From: Symbiodinium natans
Taxonomy: Eukaryota > Sar > Dinophyceae > Suessiales > Symbiodiniaceae
Length of the DNA: 64,000 nt
Assembly: GCA_905221605.1 (NCBI GenBank)
Contig: CAJNDS010002695.1
Location: 147,501 to 211,500, forward strand
Direction: 5' to 3'
Part shown: positions 22,217-32,899 of the stretch, piece after piece
How the letters are laid out: each line of letters opens with the position of its first letter
Position numbering within the stretch: the first letter of the stretch is position 1
Made by a program: the position numbers and the translations under genes
Notes under the pieces: generated by a model
What the model was told of the DNA's origin: nothing
The model's input: only the letters and a program-made list of their open reading frames with translations
Databases searched by the model: none

Positions 22217-23985
22217 GTTTGCTCGGAAGTGATACCGAACTCGCTGTACATCTCCAGCTATCAGGCAAGCGAGAGATACACGCCAAAGCCCAGTTGAATG
22301 TGCTTCAAGGCTTCGATAGTTATGCTTGGAGCGCACCATGCCTTTCACGCCTTGCATTGTCAGGTGGCATGCGACGAAGATGCGCTTCACATGTGCGGCA
22401 TAACCCATATTGTAAATACGGCAGCCGACATATGCGCCGGCCTCAGCAGATACTGTACCGCCACATGGGGCACATTGATCCGACCTTCATTTTTCAAGGC
22501 GACAGCTGCTTTCCCGGCAAGTTTCAGTATCTCACCTACTACCTCAAGGAGGGGCATAGTCTTGGCATCCGAGTGCATCATGCATCCTTGCTCCGAGAAA
22601 GTCGCGAGGATGCGAACAGCGAAGACATTTCGATCCTCTTGTACAGAACCTTGGAGTGGATGTATGAGGCGCAATTTCAATGGTGCCATGATGTGCCATT
22701 GGCTGGATGCCTCTGTTTACAGTTCCGGATGTTCCGGAGTTTCGGAGCGATTCCGCTTCGATCCACTGTGGCCAGGCAATCGGCAAGGGCGGGCGAGTGT
22801 TAGTCCACTGCCGAGAGGGCGTCAGCAGGCGCGTGGGATTTGACCTAAATCCTGGCATCCCTACTCGTAGCGTAATGTTCTTCCGGGGATGTCAAGGGCT
22901 TGATAGGAGGAGTGGGTGGAGGAATTTGCAGCTGTAAGGAGAGGGGGCGAACACAAACAGATTTCAAGGTGCTTGTGGTCTTGACTGCTTCAGGGTTGCT
23001 GGTTCAAAGGATGTGCTTGTTTGTCAAGTTGGCGTCTTGGAGTTGTCGAGACGGGCGCCAGGTCAGCTACCTTCGTCATAGCGTACCTGATGTGGTGGCT
23101 TGCGCCTCGGTCCACTTCCCCAACCCTCGTACCATAAACCCAATGTAGCTTAATATGGGCGGTTCATCACCGCTGGATCTTGCTGCTTCATCGTGAGCCC
23201 TGGCGTCTCAAGCCATCGTCTTCGGTTGGAGGGCTTGGCGCTCCAAAGGGGGATCATACGGCTTAGGGATGTTTGGGGCTGCTCATTCCCGAGTTCAAGC
23301 CTCTACTGGCAACAGGAACTTCCATGAACATTTGGAAGAAGCTGATGCCCAAAACAGGGACCGAAAGCCAAGAGTGAACGTATACTTATGGGGGGGGGGG
23401 GGCCCTCAACCCAGATCAGTGAGTTTTGTTGGTGAGATTTGTGCTACGAGGGCATGTTGGGCTTAAAGTACCACGAGGAGTAGCTTTTGGGACAGAGCCT
23501 TGAAGCACCGGCCCTAAACCCTAAACCCTAAACCCTAGACCGTCAGGTTCAGCCTTTCCTTCGAAGCAGCGCATGAGCGGATTCGACAAGTCCGCCCCAT
23601 TTGCAACCCAAACACAGGCCGCCGAATCAATTGGAGGGGGCTTTGAGCCGGAGATTTCAACAACTTCGGGCGGCTACAAGGTTCCAAAAACCTCGGAGGA
23701 TTGGGGGCGTTGCGGGCCGGAAGTCGGCCAAAAAAACTTATATTCTTCAATTCGGATGTTCCTCAAACAAAGCCCGGCATAAGATTGTGAAGCTCCCACC
23801 TTTATCTCTCTACACACCCTCAATTGCAAGATTGTGGGCCGGCTTGAGAGTTTTTTCGGTTCCCTTGAAGCCTAAACCCTAAACCCTAAACCCTAAACCC
23901 ACCTCAAAACCGACACCACGACATGTGGGGAGGCTTTACCTGCCAGCTGCTACAGCTGGCGAAGCGGCTTTCGACGAGCCCCGGG
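22217..23985 (+). CDS. Dual-specificity protein phosphatase, 8 exons
   Basis: This family dephosphorylates phospho-Tyr and phospho-Ser/Thr, often on MAP kinases. Exons: 22217-22264, 22364-22433, 22499-22548, 22609-22668, 22776-22828, 23062-23094, 23547-23617 and 23933-23985 (end approximate). Joined, they give the whole domain in order: EVIPNSLYISSYQ; DALHMCGITHIVNTAADI; FPGKFQYLTYYLK; DANSEDISILLYRTLEWM; the catalytic loop GKGGRVLVHCREGVSR (HCx5R with Cys and Arg intact); SATFVIAYLMW; SFEAAHERIRQVRPICNPNT; and GFTCQLLQLAKRL. Every junction preserves phase and rebuilds expected residues (Arg of the loop, Trp, Gly). Donors are GC in five introns, GA in one and GT in one. All eight acceptors are AG followed by G. 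Introns are 60-452 nt. Introns 6 and 7 end with CCCTAAA repeats. Exons beyond 23985 and the protein's ends are unknown. Confidence 0.9.
23391..23402 (+). repeat. Poly-G tract
   Basis: Twelve consecutive G residues within intron 6 of the phosphatase gene. Confidence 0.85.
23512..23537 (-). repeat. CCCTAAA array just upstream of phosphatase exon 7
   Basis: Three to four perfect CCCTAAA copies ending 10 nt before the exon at 23547. Confidence 0.95.
23869..23901 (-). repeat. CCCTAAA array upstream of phosphatase exon 8
   Basis: Four perfect CCCTAAA copies about 32 nt before the exon at 23933. Confidence 0.95.
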
Positions 23986-24016
23986 GTGGCCCGTAGTGTT
24001 GGCTTTCGGGTTCAGG

Positions 24017-24047
24017 GCTTTAGGGTTTAGGGTTTAGGGTTCACGGC
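24017..24047 (+). repeat. TTTAGGG array downstream of phosphatase exon 8
   Basis: Three perfect copies plus the degenerate GGGTTCAGGG just before. Together with 23869-23901 it brackets the exon. Confidence 0.95.
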
Positions 24048-24049
24048 TT

Positions 24050-25885
24050 TATGGTGTTGCTTTCTGGGGCCACTTACGACTCGGGGTTTTTTGGGCTTAG
24101 CTACGTTGCGGTGGATCTCCTGGGCTGATAGGCTTCAGGGTTCGCAGTTTGGATACAGGGAGGTTTTACGGCTTAGAGTTCGGGGTTTAGTTACAGTGGG
24201 GTTGTAGGGTTCAGGGTTCCGTGTTTTCGGGTGCTAAAGCTTAGAGGGTGTTACCCCACCTTTCTTCCGCCTGTAGCGTCGAAGTAGTATGTGACATGTG
24301 CGCTTGTTTGTGGCGCTTTCTGCATCCTAGACAGGCCTCAGATGATTCACGATTCCAAATATTGTGTACAGCACATTCTGCCTAACTGCAAGCTGCAGAG
24401 TCAATATTGCTCTTTTGTTCTGCCAATTCGTTCATTGGACTCAAAACTGAGTATTAAAAGCGCAAACTCATTTAATAGGGCTGCCCCCGCCCCCGCTACC
24501 ACTAAACCCGGCCCTCCCCGTTCGCAGGCTCCAAATACTGTAGCAAAGGGGCTGAAATGCTGTAGGTTACAATGTTTGCAGCCTCGAATAGGCCGAAATG
24601 CTGCAATCCACAATGCGCCTGAAGCGTTTCGAACCAAAACCTTGTTGGGCCTTGATTTTTGATCCGTTTTGGGTTAGTCCCGCACCAAGCAATGTCCGAA
24701 ATCACGTCTGTGCTGTAAAAGTATGCGAACGGAAGTAGCATAAAAAAAACCTGCATAAGGTTGCAGGGCAGCGGCTCGTTGCGGAGCAGTTTAGCACTAG
24801 CCTGACAACAGTTCGCTTCTGGTCATAGGATGTGCACGGAGCTTTGCATGATGCTTTGTTCGGGCAATGCACGGAATTTGCATTCGCGAAGAAACGGCCT
24901 CGACATCTGAAGATGGGCAACGCTCTCCAGCATGCAGATAAGAATGAAAACGACATTCTTAGAAGCAGACCTTGCCAACATCTCACGCTGCCACGCACCA
25001 GAAGTAGGCACGAATGGGGTACATCTTGCTGAAGTTCTGACGAAACCCTGACCTGGCCAGACGATCGGATGTTGCGAGCCATCCTCGAGGGATACACGCC
25101 GGATGTGCCGATCAACCCAATGAGCGATGTCATTGCTTGGTGCTTCTCGTACCAGCCACACCATCACCATCAGAGCCTTCAGAGCACGTTGAGACAATCG
25201 CGGCTCGGGACATCATGCACACATGTTGTCGCTGAGAACATGCACTGTCAGTGCATGCATGCTTGTGGATATTTGTATCGTGATTTGGACGGTGCAGGGA
25301 TGCAATGCACCACTGCCCTGGAGATGCTCTCGTGCTTGCGTGTTGTCTCCTGTTGTACAGTTTGGGGCAGCCTTTGTTGCCTTGCAGACGCAAGGGCGTT
25401 CGCGTCCACAGGCAAACAATCAATCAATCAATCAATCAATCTGGGCTTGGTCATCCATGAGCCCTATTCCAACCCTACAGTCTGCTCAACGAACCGGTCG
25501 CCTCAAAGGGGCTCAAACCTTGAGCTCCAAGAGGCTGAGACTTTAACATAACTTTATAGCCTTGGAGCTCGCAGTCCCTGATTCCTATCTTCTCCCAAAC
25601 TCCTATAGGCTTGATCAAGAACAGGGTGTGTTTTTGAGGGGCCGGGAGTACATCACCCCTCGGTAGATTTAGGGTTCTGAATTTTGGGTGTGGCCAGGCT
25701 CTTAAGTTGTGGGGTTGTTTGCTACCGCTGAGCAGGAGGCGTGGCGGGCGTTGGGGTCTGAAATCGAGAAGAAGCGTTGCCGTACCCCGTGGGGTGCGAA
25801 ACCTCAACCTCAACCTGTGCGGCAGGCTGCGCCCATCATGTCCGACAGAGCCGCGCTCTTTCGGGTGGCGCCTTACCATCCCAAG
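24050..25885. other. No recognisable gene; short CAAT repeat
   Basis: Degenerate TTTAGGG-like units continue to about 24250. Otherwise there are short open frames on both strands without motifs. A short (CAAT)5 tract lies near 25420-25440. I could not place further phosphatase exons here. Confidence 0.4.
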
Positions 25886-26240
25886 GACCCTGGGTTTAGG
25901 GTTTAGAGTTTAGGGTTTCGGGTTTAGGGTTTAGGGTTTAGGGATGTTCGCAGGAAACCGGATATCGCCCAGGGCCAGGGTTGAAAGTACATGCAAACCA
26001 CCCGGCAAACACTTGGAAGGAGCCGTTTCTGCTCTTGGTGCCAGCAGAGCGCCAACCGGGACCAACAAAGTTTGATCCCCGATTCGGCACGCAGCCTCGG
26101 GCAGCCTTGATGGTCCAATTCTTGCTTCGGGCTCATTGTAGGCTTTTGGTTTAGGGTTTAGGGTTTCGGGTTTACGGGTTTAGGGGTTTAGGCGGTTTGG
26201 GGGTTTAGGGTCTGGGGGTTCAGGGTTTAGGATTTAGGGA
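25886..26240 (+). repeat. Two clusters of TTTAGGG-type repeats
   Basis: Copies at 25886-25944 (with TTTAGAG and TTTCGGG variants) and a more degenerate cluster at 26147-26240, all in TTTAGGG orientation. Confidence 0.85.
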
Positions 26241-27106
26241 TCTCAGGATCATGATTGAGCTCATGGTCTGCCGGGTTCTAGGCTCCGGGGTCGCAACCCT
26301 CTTGAATCACTCCTGTTCCGAAGCTTGACGTCTGAACGCTGCCCACAATCCTTGAAGGACCTCTCAGGCCTCAAGCTTACAGGCCCCCGAAATTCCGAAT
26401 CTGGGAATCCACACGCATCCCTCGTTGAGAGCGTAGCTTGTGAACTCGGGTCTTCATGGTCGGCAACCCAGCAAAAGCGATGTTTTTTGAGGTGTCTATG
26501 GGTTTAGTGGGTTGGAACGAGCGAGATAATTCAACCATGAAATCCTAGACCTTCTTCGCTAATCCCAAGCTGACTACGGGCATCTTTGCTTGGCACTCCT
26601 TGCTCAGAGGGCCCTGAACCTGGACTCACCTTAATTCGTATATAATACCTACTGGGCATCGAAGTTGTTTATGAGGGGGGCTGGCAGATGTTTTTTTGAT
26701 AGTTTCAGTAGCTTGGGATCAGAGCTATTCACGTTCAGGCTGGGTGGCGCACGCTGGCCTCCAGTTCATTCTCTGGATGGGCGGCGAGGCGCGCGGTGCG
26801 AGGGCTTCAGGCAATCGTACACAACAAAAGAGAGGGGGCTATAACATCCAGCTCAAGCAACGTCGCGCAAACACTCTTGAACTCCTCTTCTCACCCAACT
26901 TCTGCTTGTGAAGCCCTGACTGAGGGCTGCACAAGAAACGAAGACTCCCAAACGTCCGAAAGCCCCTGGCACCCCCAAACTCCCCCGACCGCAGGTCCCC
27001 GATCCTGAGCTTGTGAAGCAGACAGTGGAGGCCAGAAAGTCCAGTGGACTTTGGGCGCGTAAAGCTTCAATCTACTCGCGTGGAGCCCTTTTACCCGGAG
27101 CCTTAC

Positions 27107-27211
27107 GGTTTAGGGTTTAGGGTTTAGGGTTTAGGGTTTAGGGTTTAGGGTTTAGGGTTTAGGGTTTAGGGTTTACTGTTCAGGGTTCAGGGTTCAGGGT
27201 TCAGGGTTCAT
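27107..27211 (+). repeat. Longest perfect TTTAGGG array, passing into TTCAGGG
   Basis: About ten perfect TTTAGGG copies (27107-27176), a junction TTTACTG, then five TTCAGGG copies to 27211. Confidence 0.95.
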
Positions 27212-27730
27212 ACCAAGACCCAAAAAAACTCACAGGAGAGGGCTGATGGGTTTAAGCTGATGGGCTTCAAAGGGTCCTGCAAAAGCATGGAGGCCCACAA
27301 GAGGCGTGTGGAGTTCTTTGAAAAGTGCCAGTGCTGGACCCAGTGACTGTCCGAGGGGGCGTTGTCGATGGCTTTAGGAGTCAGCATGCGTTCGGGGCCG
27401 AACTAAGCCCTAAACCCGAAACTTCAAAACCGAGGCCTTATAAGCTCTGAGTGTAGGGTTTCTGCAGTATTGGTTCGTTGAGCTCGAGGGTTCTTGGGAG
27501 AGGAAGGAGCCCTCAGTGGGCCATTTGGGTATACTTGAGCCACTCAAGGGTTCTTGGGAGAGGTTTATGAAATACAGGGGAAACGGCTGGTTGCGAAGCT
27601 TTTTCCCGCCTCCAACCCCCTTCACGAGCATCCCAGAGCCTCGCACCGCCCACACCACAGGCCTTGCATGAAAATCCTCGAATCCTGCACTGACCGACAC
27701 CTAGGTGCAGCCTACTTGCTGTGAAGCAGG

Positions 27731-27935
27731 GTGAGGACGACACGCACTCAGCTGCTCGCGACGTGCTCTTTTGTTGGCTACCGCTCCGACTCCGAAATTC
27801 TCAGTGCCTCAGTTCCCTGCCGAGGCGCCGCAGCTGTGGCAGCTCCTCGGGGAGGCCCAACCTGGCAGATCTGAGGTCGTGGCCTTTCGGCCGGGTGCTG
27901 AGGGCACAAGGAGCAGGTTGCTTTTAGGGTGGCTG
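27731..27935 (+). CDS. Coding-like GC-rich segment, frame uncertain
   Basis: One frame reads KFSVPQFPAEAPQLWQLLGE then SEVVAFRPGAEGTRSR; a second frame is also open after the acceptor CACTCAG. I cannot decide between them. No family recognised. Confidence 0.2.
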
Positions 27936-28869
27936 TGTGTGTGAGGATGTGTCTTCATGCATGCAGGGTTGCAAAGGGCCCAGTATGGTCCTTGAAGCTC
28001 CCCACACATTGCTGGGACTGAGAGCTAAGCCAAGGCCCGAACTCGACGCGGATTATGAGATTATGGCCCGCGTGGCCCGCACCTCAACTCCAGTCCTGGA
28101 ATCTGTGCGGCCTCGGGAAAGTCCGACAAACCCCTGCCCCATAGGGGGTTAGCCCCATCAGCTTGAGTAGAGATTGGCCCTATAGGCTGATTCATGCAGA
28201 TTCGGCAGCGGAGAATACACGTGAATATACTGACGGGCAAGCGGTTGTAGATGTTATGTCATAGCCGCCATAGCCTCAAGCTGTGGGCCCGACTCATGAC
28301 ATGCTGTCTCGGCACTTGCAGCGCGCCTCCTGATTTTGGGTGCAAGCGCTCGGAGTCAACAACCGTTCAGGGTTCTTGGCCATTCGGCATCCGTCAGCAA
28401 TGACTCACCCGCAAAGCCCAGCCACCGCCCCAAGATTATCCTCAAGCTCTAAGACCCTGCACGTCCTGCTCTAGGTCCCAAACACCGCGTGTTCCGAAGA
28501 AAATCAAGCCTTGAGGATCCCAAAGGCATGTGAAGCAATATCTGTGGAAATCTGGGGGCGCGTCTCAAGAGCAAAGGTGGCCCCTCGAGGTGGAGCTGGT
28601 GCAGGTGGAAAGTGCTGATCGGGGGCATTTCCAGGGGAATCAGTGAATTCGTACTTTTGCTCTCTCTCCCTCTCTCTTTCTTTCTATGGTTTGCCATACG
28701 CTTACAACAAGAACTGAGTGGTGCTACCCACAGGCATGTCAGGTGCATGTCGAGTTTGGGATTAGTGGCCACAGCATGCTGGTTGCAGCTGAACTTCTCT
28801 TGGTGGGATGCAAGGGCATTTGCAGTGACACCCAGCAGAACCAATTGAGAACCATACCAGGACGTGTTA

Positions 28870-28952
28870 TTATACCCTGTAACCCCTTTAAAAGGCCCTT
28901 TATAGGGTTGATTCTGGGGATTATAGGGCCTCATAGCCCATCCTGGTAGTCT
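28870..28952. repeat. Dispersed repeat, copy 1
   Basis: Shares GGGTTGATT, GGGGA, TATAGGGCCT and ATAGCCCATCCTGG in the same order and spacing with 36472-36547. See findings. Confidence 0.75.
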
Positions 28953-29860
28953 ATGTAGATGTGATGGAAGAACAAGACTGTCTTGCACGAGGGACTCTTC
29001 ACTAGTTGCGCGGAAAAAGGCAGCAATTGAGAAGAGCTCCGTTCGAGGCAGGCGAACTGCGCACACAGCTCGAGCTACATGCTGGAAATGACTGGGCTTT
29101 GGCGAAACTAGTGCGACACCCATCCCAGAACAGTGGCTCCATGGTCTCTTGGACCTTCTCCGATGCTACCAAGTTATAAAGGTGACATGTGCGGACCTCG
29201 AAACGGCAGTGTCACTGAAATCATGCACCACCCGGCATGGCATTGCAAGGTCCAGCAGCTCAGCAACCGTGTCACCTCGCCTTGAAAGCCGCGGAATCTG
29301 CCTCTGAACGTCATTCAGTGACGTAAGCCCAATGCCTCTTTTCAATACATGATGCCCCGCAGCACAGACACAATGCAGCGCCAATCCTCTTGAGCAGTGG
29401 GCTGCCCTCACTGCCCAGAATGCAGCATGAGAGGAACCCACACCAGATCCAACAGGTGGGAAACTTGACTTGGCCCCCGGGAGCTCCCAGTCAACAAGCG
29501 CGTTGGTGCGACGATTCTGGCGAGTCAGTGCGAAGAGCTGCAGAGGTTTGATCGACTTTGTGCGCCCTAGAATCTCGCAGGTCAAGAATGTCATAATTGG
29601 ACGGGCAGAGAGAAAGAATATGGGAGCAACCGCAGCTCCCACAAATAAATAAATAATAAGTATATTTATATATATATATGTACATGTGCGAAAAGGTTCT
29701 CTGATTCAAGAAAAGGCAGGGGAGAGCCAGGGTGTTCGGAGATGGGGCCAAAGTTCCCCAAAGCCCCTAAACTCACACAATCCACACCTCAATTCAACCC
29801 TGACCCCCTGAAGACAATCCACAATCAATCCACCAAACCTTGTGCAAAAGACATCCCGAG

Positions 29861-29934
29861 CTGAACTGGAGGAGCCCTCCCACCTGCCACCACAGTTCCT
29901 GAGAGCGCCGTCCAACGGGAGGCACCCGCGCTGA
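29861..29934 (+). CDS. Coding-like exon, unknown
   Basis: A C-rich intron-end-like stretch (CCCCTAAACTCACAC, AACCCTGACCCCC) leads to the acceptor CATCCCGAG. The frame reads ELEEPSHLPPQFLRAPSNGR and reaches a stop at 29932. A GC donor after 29921 would shorten it. GCTTAGGGATGTTAAGGG follows. Confidence 0.4.
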
Positions 29935-31297
29935 CAGCTGGGGACCCTTGGGGCTTAGGGATGTTAAGGGTTCAGGGTTGGGATGTTCCCCATTAAACTA
30001 AGCAGTCGTTAATAATTAGGGGTTGTGGTATCCCCGATTAGAATCCCATTTGAGGACTGTTAGTTCAGGGGTGCCTGGTGCCTTTTTCAAAGCTTTGGAT
30101 GAGCCTTAGAGGTTTCTCGCTTCGAAGTTCTGGAGTCCGGCGGGGCCATTGTTTCTGAAGTTTTCTTGTTGGACATGCCATGTATGCTGCTCACCCTTTG
30201 TAGCATACGCAGCCCAATGTCACCAAGAGGGCTGCCGTGCTCGAAGTTGGAGCTCCCATTTCTGGGGCCCGCGAATGCAACCCTCGGTGCAGGATGGCCG
30301 ATCCACCGCCCCCGCCTGGGAAGCGTGCTGCCCCTAGAGCCCTAGAGTCCTAGAGCTGAGTTGCTGATCGGCTTCGGGTGGTTTGGCGGCATGGAGTTGC
30401 GGGCTTCGCAACGCACGCAGGCGAGCTTTCTTACGCTGAGGTGGATGTGTCAAAGAATCAACAGACCACCCATGGACTCTGCATGTACCTTTCCAGGCAT
30501 AGATGCCCTGGATCATGTGCCTACATGTGCTCAGCTACAGCATGAGAGGGCTGGGGTTCAAGCCAACTCGGTCAGAGCTTCTGGCATGAACTTTGGATGT
30601 TGGGGTGCTTAGTGCGGCTCGAGGTTCAGGGGCCTCCACTCGCAGGTCCGGTGCCGGGCGTCCTCCACCGATTCTGGCGGTGGGTAGGTGAATATCACTC
30701 CAGGCTGTACCATAGCAGTGGGCTCATGGTCACTCAAAGGGAAGTTGTATGGCGAGGAGTACACGATTAAGTACGGTAGACGCGTAGGGACAATTCAGGG
30801 CCAAGAAGATCAGTTCCCTTTGAGAGAACTCCCGGTTTCACATCCCATATGCCACAAAAGCAGCCGACACCCGTGGGTTAGTGTGGGAGCTCGGGTCCAC
30901 ACCGTCCTGGCGGCCTGACGGCGTCCCATGTGTGCAAGGAAGAGGTCACTTAACTCTTCTGTATCATAATGCTGGCACGGCTGGATGCAAGTAGAATTAC
31001 AAGTGACAGTTCTCGAAAGCCACTGGCGTGTTTTGCAGCTGTGTGCCAGTGAGCCGGGAAGTTGTAGGGCAATGAGTAGGGCGTTCACTAAGTACTCACA
31101 CGCGAGCACAAGTTTGATAATGATTCGAGCCCTTGCTCAATGCAAGTCCCCGGCGATCACTTTTTTCGTAGCAAGCTTGGTCAAGCGCTGGCCTTTGTGG
31201 CCTCGCGCTCATACAAACATTTTGGCGTGCTGCTGGGCAGCATGCCAGGAGGATGGTTAACGCTTTTGAAGGTCAACGGGGCGTGAGGTGGCTCGAG

Positions 31298-32836
31298 GTA
31301 GTCATCCGTGCGTTTTTTCGTTTCAATCTTGCAGTGGCAGGGTTAACTGGTTTCGTCGGCAGCGGATCGAGACAGTGTCAAAAGGAGGCCGGCACAACAT
31401 CGAAACCCCCGTTGCCTGTTTTTGCCTCAGCCCCGCTCCCCCCCTTCACAAGCAAGAACATAGTCCCCCCCCCTCTCCAACCCTGAACACATGTCTTCCG
31501 TGAATTCCTGGCCGAGCTACGGACTATGGACCTGAAGTTCTCTCCCCAAGCCAACAGATTGAAGCCCCTAGAAGCAAGGAGTTCAGTCTCACATGCCGTC
31601 ACGGTATACAAGAAAGCTGTCAGGGTTTGGAGTTTCGGCTTTAGGGGTCACGGTTAGGGGCTTGGGGCTTATGGCGACTGCGCTTGGGTCTGGGGCCCTG
31701 GGCTTTGGGCTGCCGCACAGTACCATCTCAGCCCAAATCACGATCACAACATATCATACCCTCCAGCCCCCAACTTGACACTGCATCACCAGAAATTCCA
31801 CCCTGAGTCTTGAGAAGCGGAACGGCTTATGTTCCACCACTCTGAAACCTTGGGCCCTGAAAACCATCGACAAAAAAACCGAAACCCCAACCGCAGCTCT
31901 ACTACCTGCCCTTGGTGGGCCCCGCGCTGTACTTCGTGCACTCGTGCTGGATGGCCTCCATCTACTGCTTCGAGCCTGGGCCTTGACGCATGAGAGTCAT
32001 GACTCCTAGGGTTCTTCTTAGGGGTGGTTCGGTGGATTTCGGGTAGGAGTCCGATAGAGGGATCTTCAAGGGTGGTTTTGCGGTGATGAGAGGGTTGTAG
32101 ATGCGGCCTTCTGCTGCTTGGCAGCCAGAGCCCTTCAGAGGGTATCTTTATTGAGCCACGTGCAAGGGCTTCCAGGTGAGTACATCCCTGAATTGCCTTG
32201 AAATTAATCTGGTCATGGGACTTCATTCGTTGCGAGCGAGCTCCAGACTTTTTTGTCGAATCTGTCAGAACCTGCCTCAATCACCTTCTCGAATGCCCCC
32301 AGATTCTCCGTGGCAAGAAGGTACAGGTGGGTTCATCAGCGGTGGACAGCGAACGCCCGAGTGGATTACTTCGAGGCAATCCCGCAAAACGTCAGAGGGT
32401 TGAGGGATTGAGGGTAGCGTAAGGGAGGGGGAGTGGGAGGGGGGGGGGGGGGCGGGGGCAAGATTCAGCACATTGGCGTTGAGACGCTTGTGGGTGGGAC
32501 TTTGTCTGTTGGGCGCGTTTCCACGAACGCCGGACAATTCTAAAGACGCACCGAGCACAAGGGCTTCCCTGACATTCGGATGCCTGTTCCCTGCGCGTGT
32601 GGTGGTTGGGAATTCTGTCAGCTTAGTTCGCTTAGTAATTGTCCTTGTGGTCGGGTTCGGGTGGGTTTGGGCTTAGGTGCGTGCAGCTAGGAGCTTGGGG
32701 TTCCAGGGTTTCGGGTTCAGGGACACTAGTAACGAGTAGCAACTGCAAAGCTGAAGCGCTGCGCGACCCTGCGGCCAGCGCCATTGGCTCTACTTCTTTG
32801 GCTTCGGCTTCCCCGTCTCGTTCGTCAGCGTCCTAT
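31298..32836 (+). CDS. EI24-like membrane protein, 3' exons
   Basis: Exons: 31298-31336 (tentative, VVIRAFFRFNLAV), 31897-31973, 32321-32375 and 32779-32836. The second reads LYYLPLVGPALYFVHSCWMA and SIYCF, the third begins by completing Glu then YRWVHQRWTANARVDYFE, and the fourth reads RHWLYFFGFGFPVSFVSVL. Joined, they give the family's most conserved block: P.VG..L.F...CW..S.YCFEYRW, then R..YFE..W.YF.GFG.P. All proposed junctions keep phase, and all donors are GC. The intron upstream of 31897 ends in CCGAAACCCCAACCGCAG, and the intron after it starts with CTCCTAGGGTTC a short way in, fitting the telomere-like bracket rule. A further short exon near 34080-34106 (RLPLFIVVQ) may follow. Whether this is the same gene as 2485-4191 is unresolved. 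Confidence 0.8.
32440..32452 (+). repeat. Poly-G tract
   Basis: About 12-13 G residues within an intron of the EI24-like gene. Confidence 0.85.
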
Positions 32837-32899
32837 GCCATGCCCCCAAGAGCTCTGTGGGCTTGCAAGGGGTTCAGATGGGTTCACAGCGTGCTGTGT

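Noticed and set aside
28449-29123. 224-codon minus-strand open frame
   Set aside because: No motif; it includes a dispersed repeat copy and simple-sequence pyrimidine tract, and its residue use looks non-coding.
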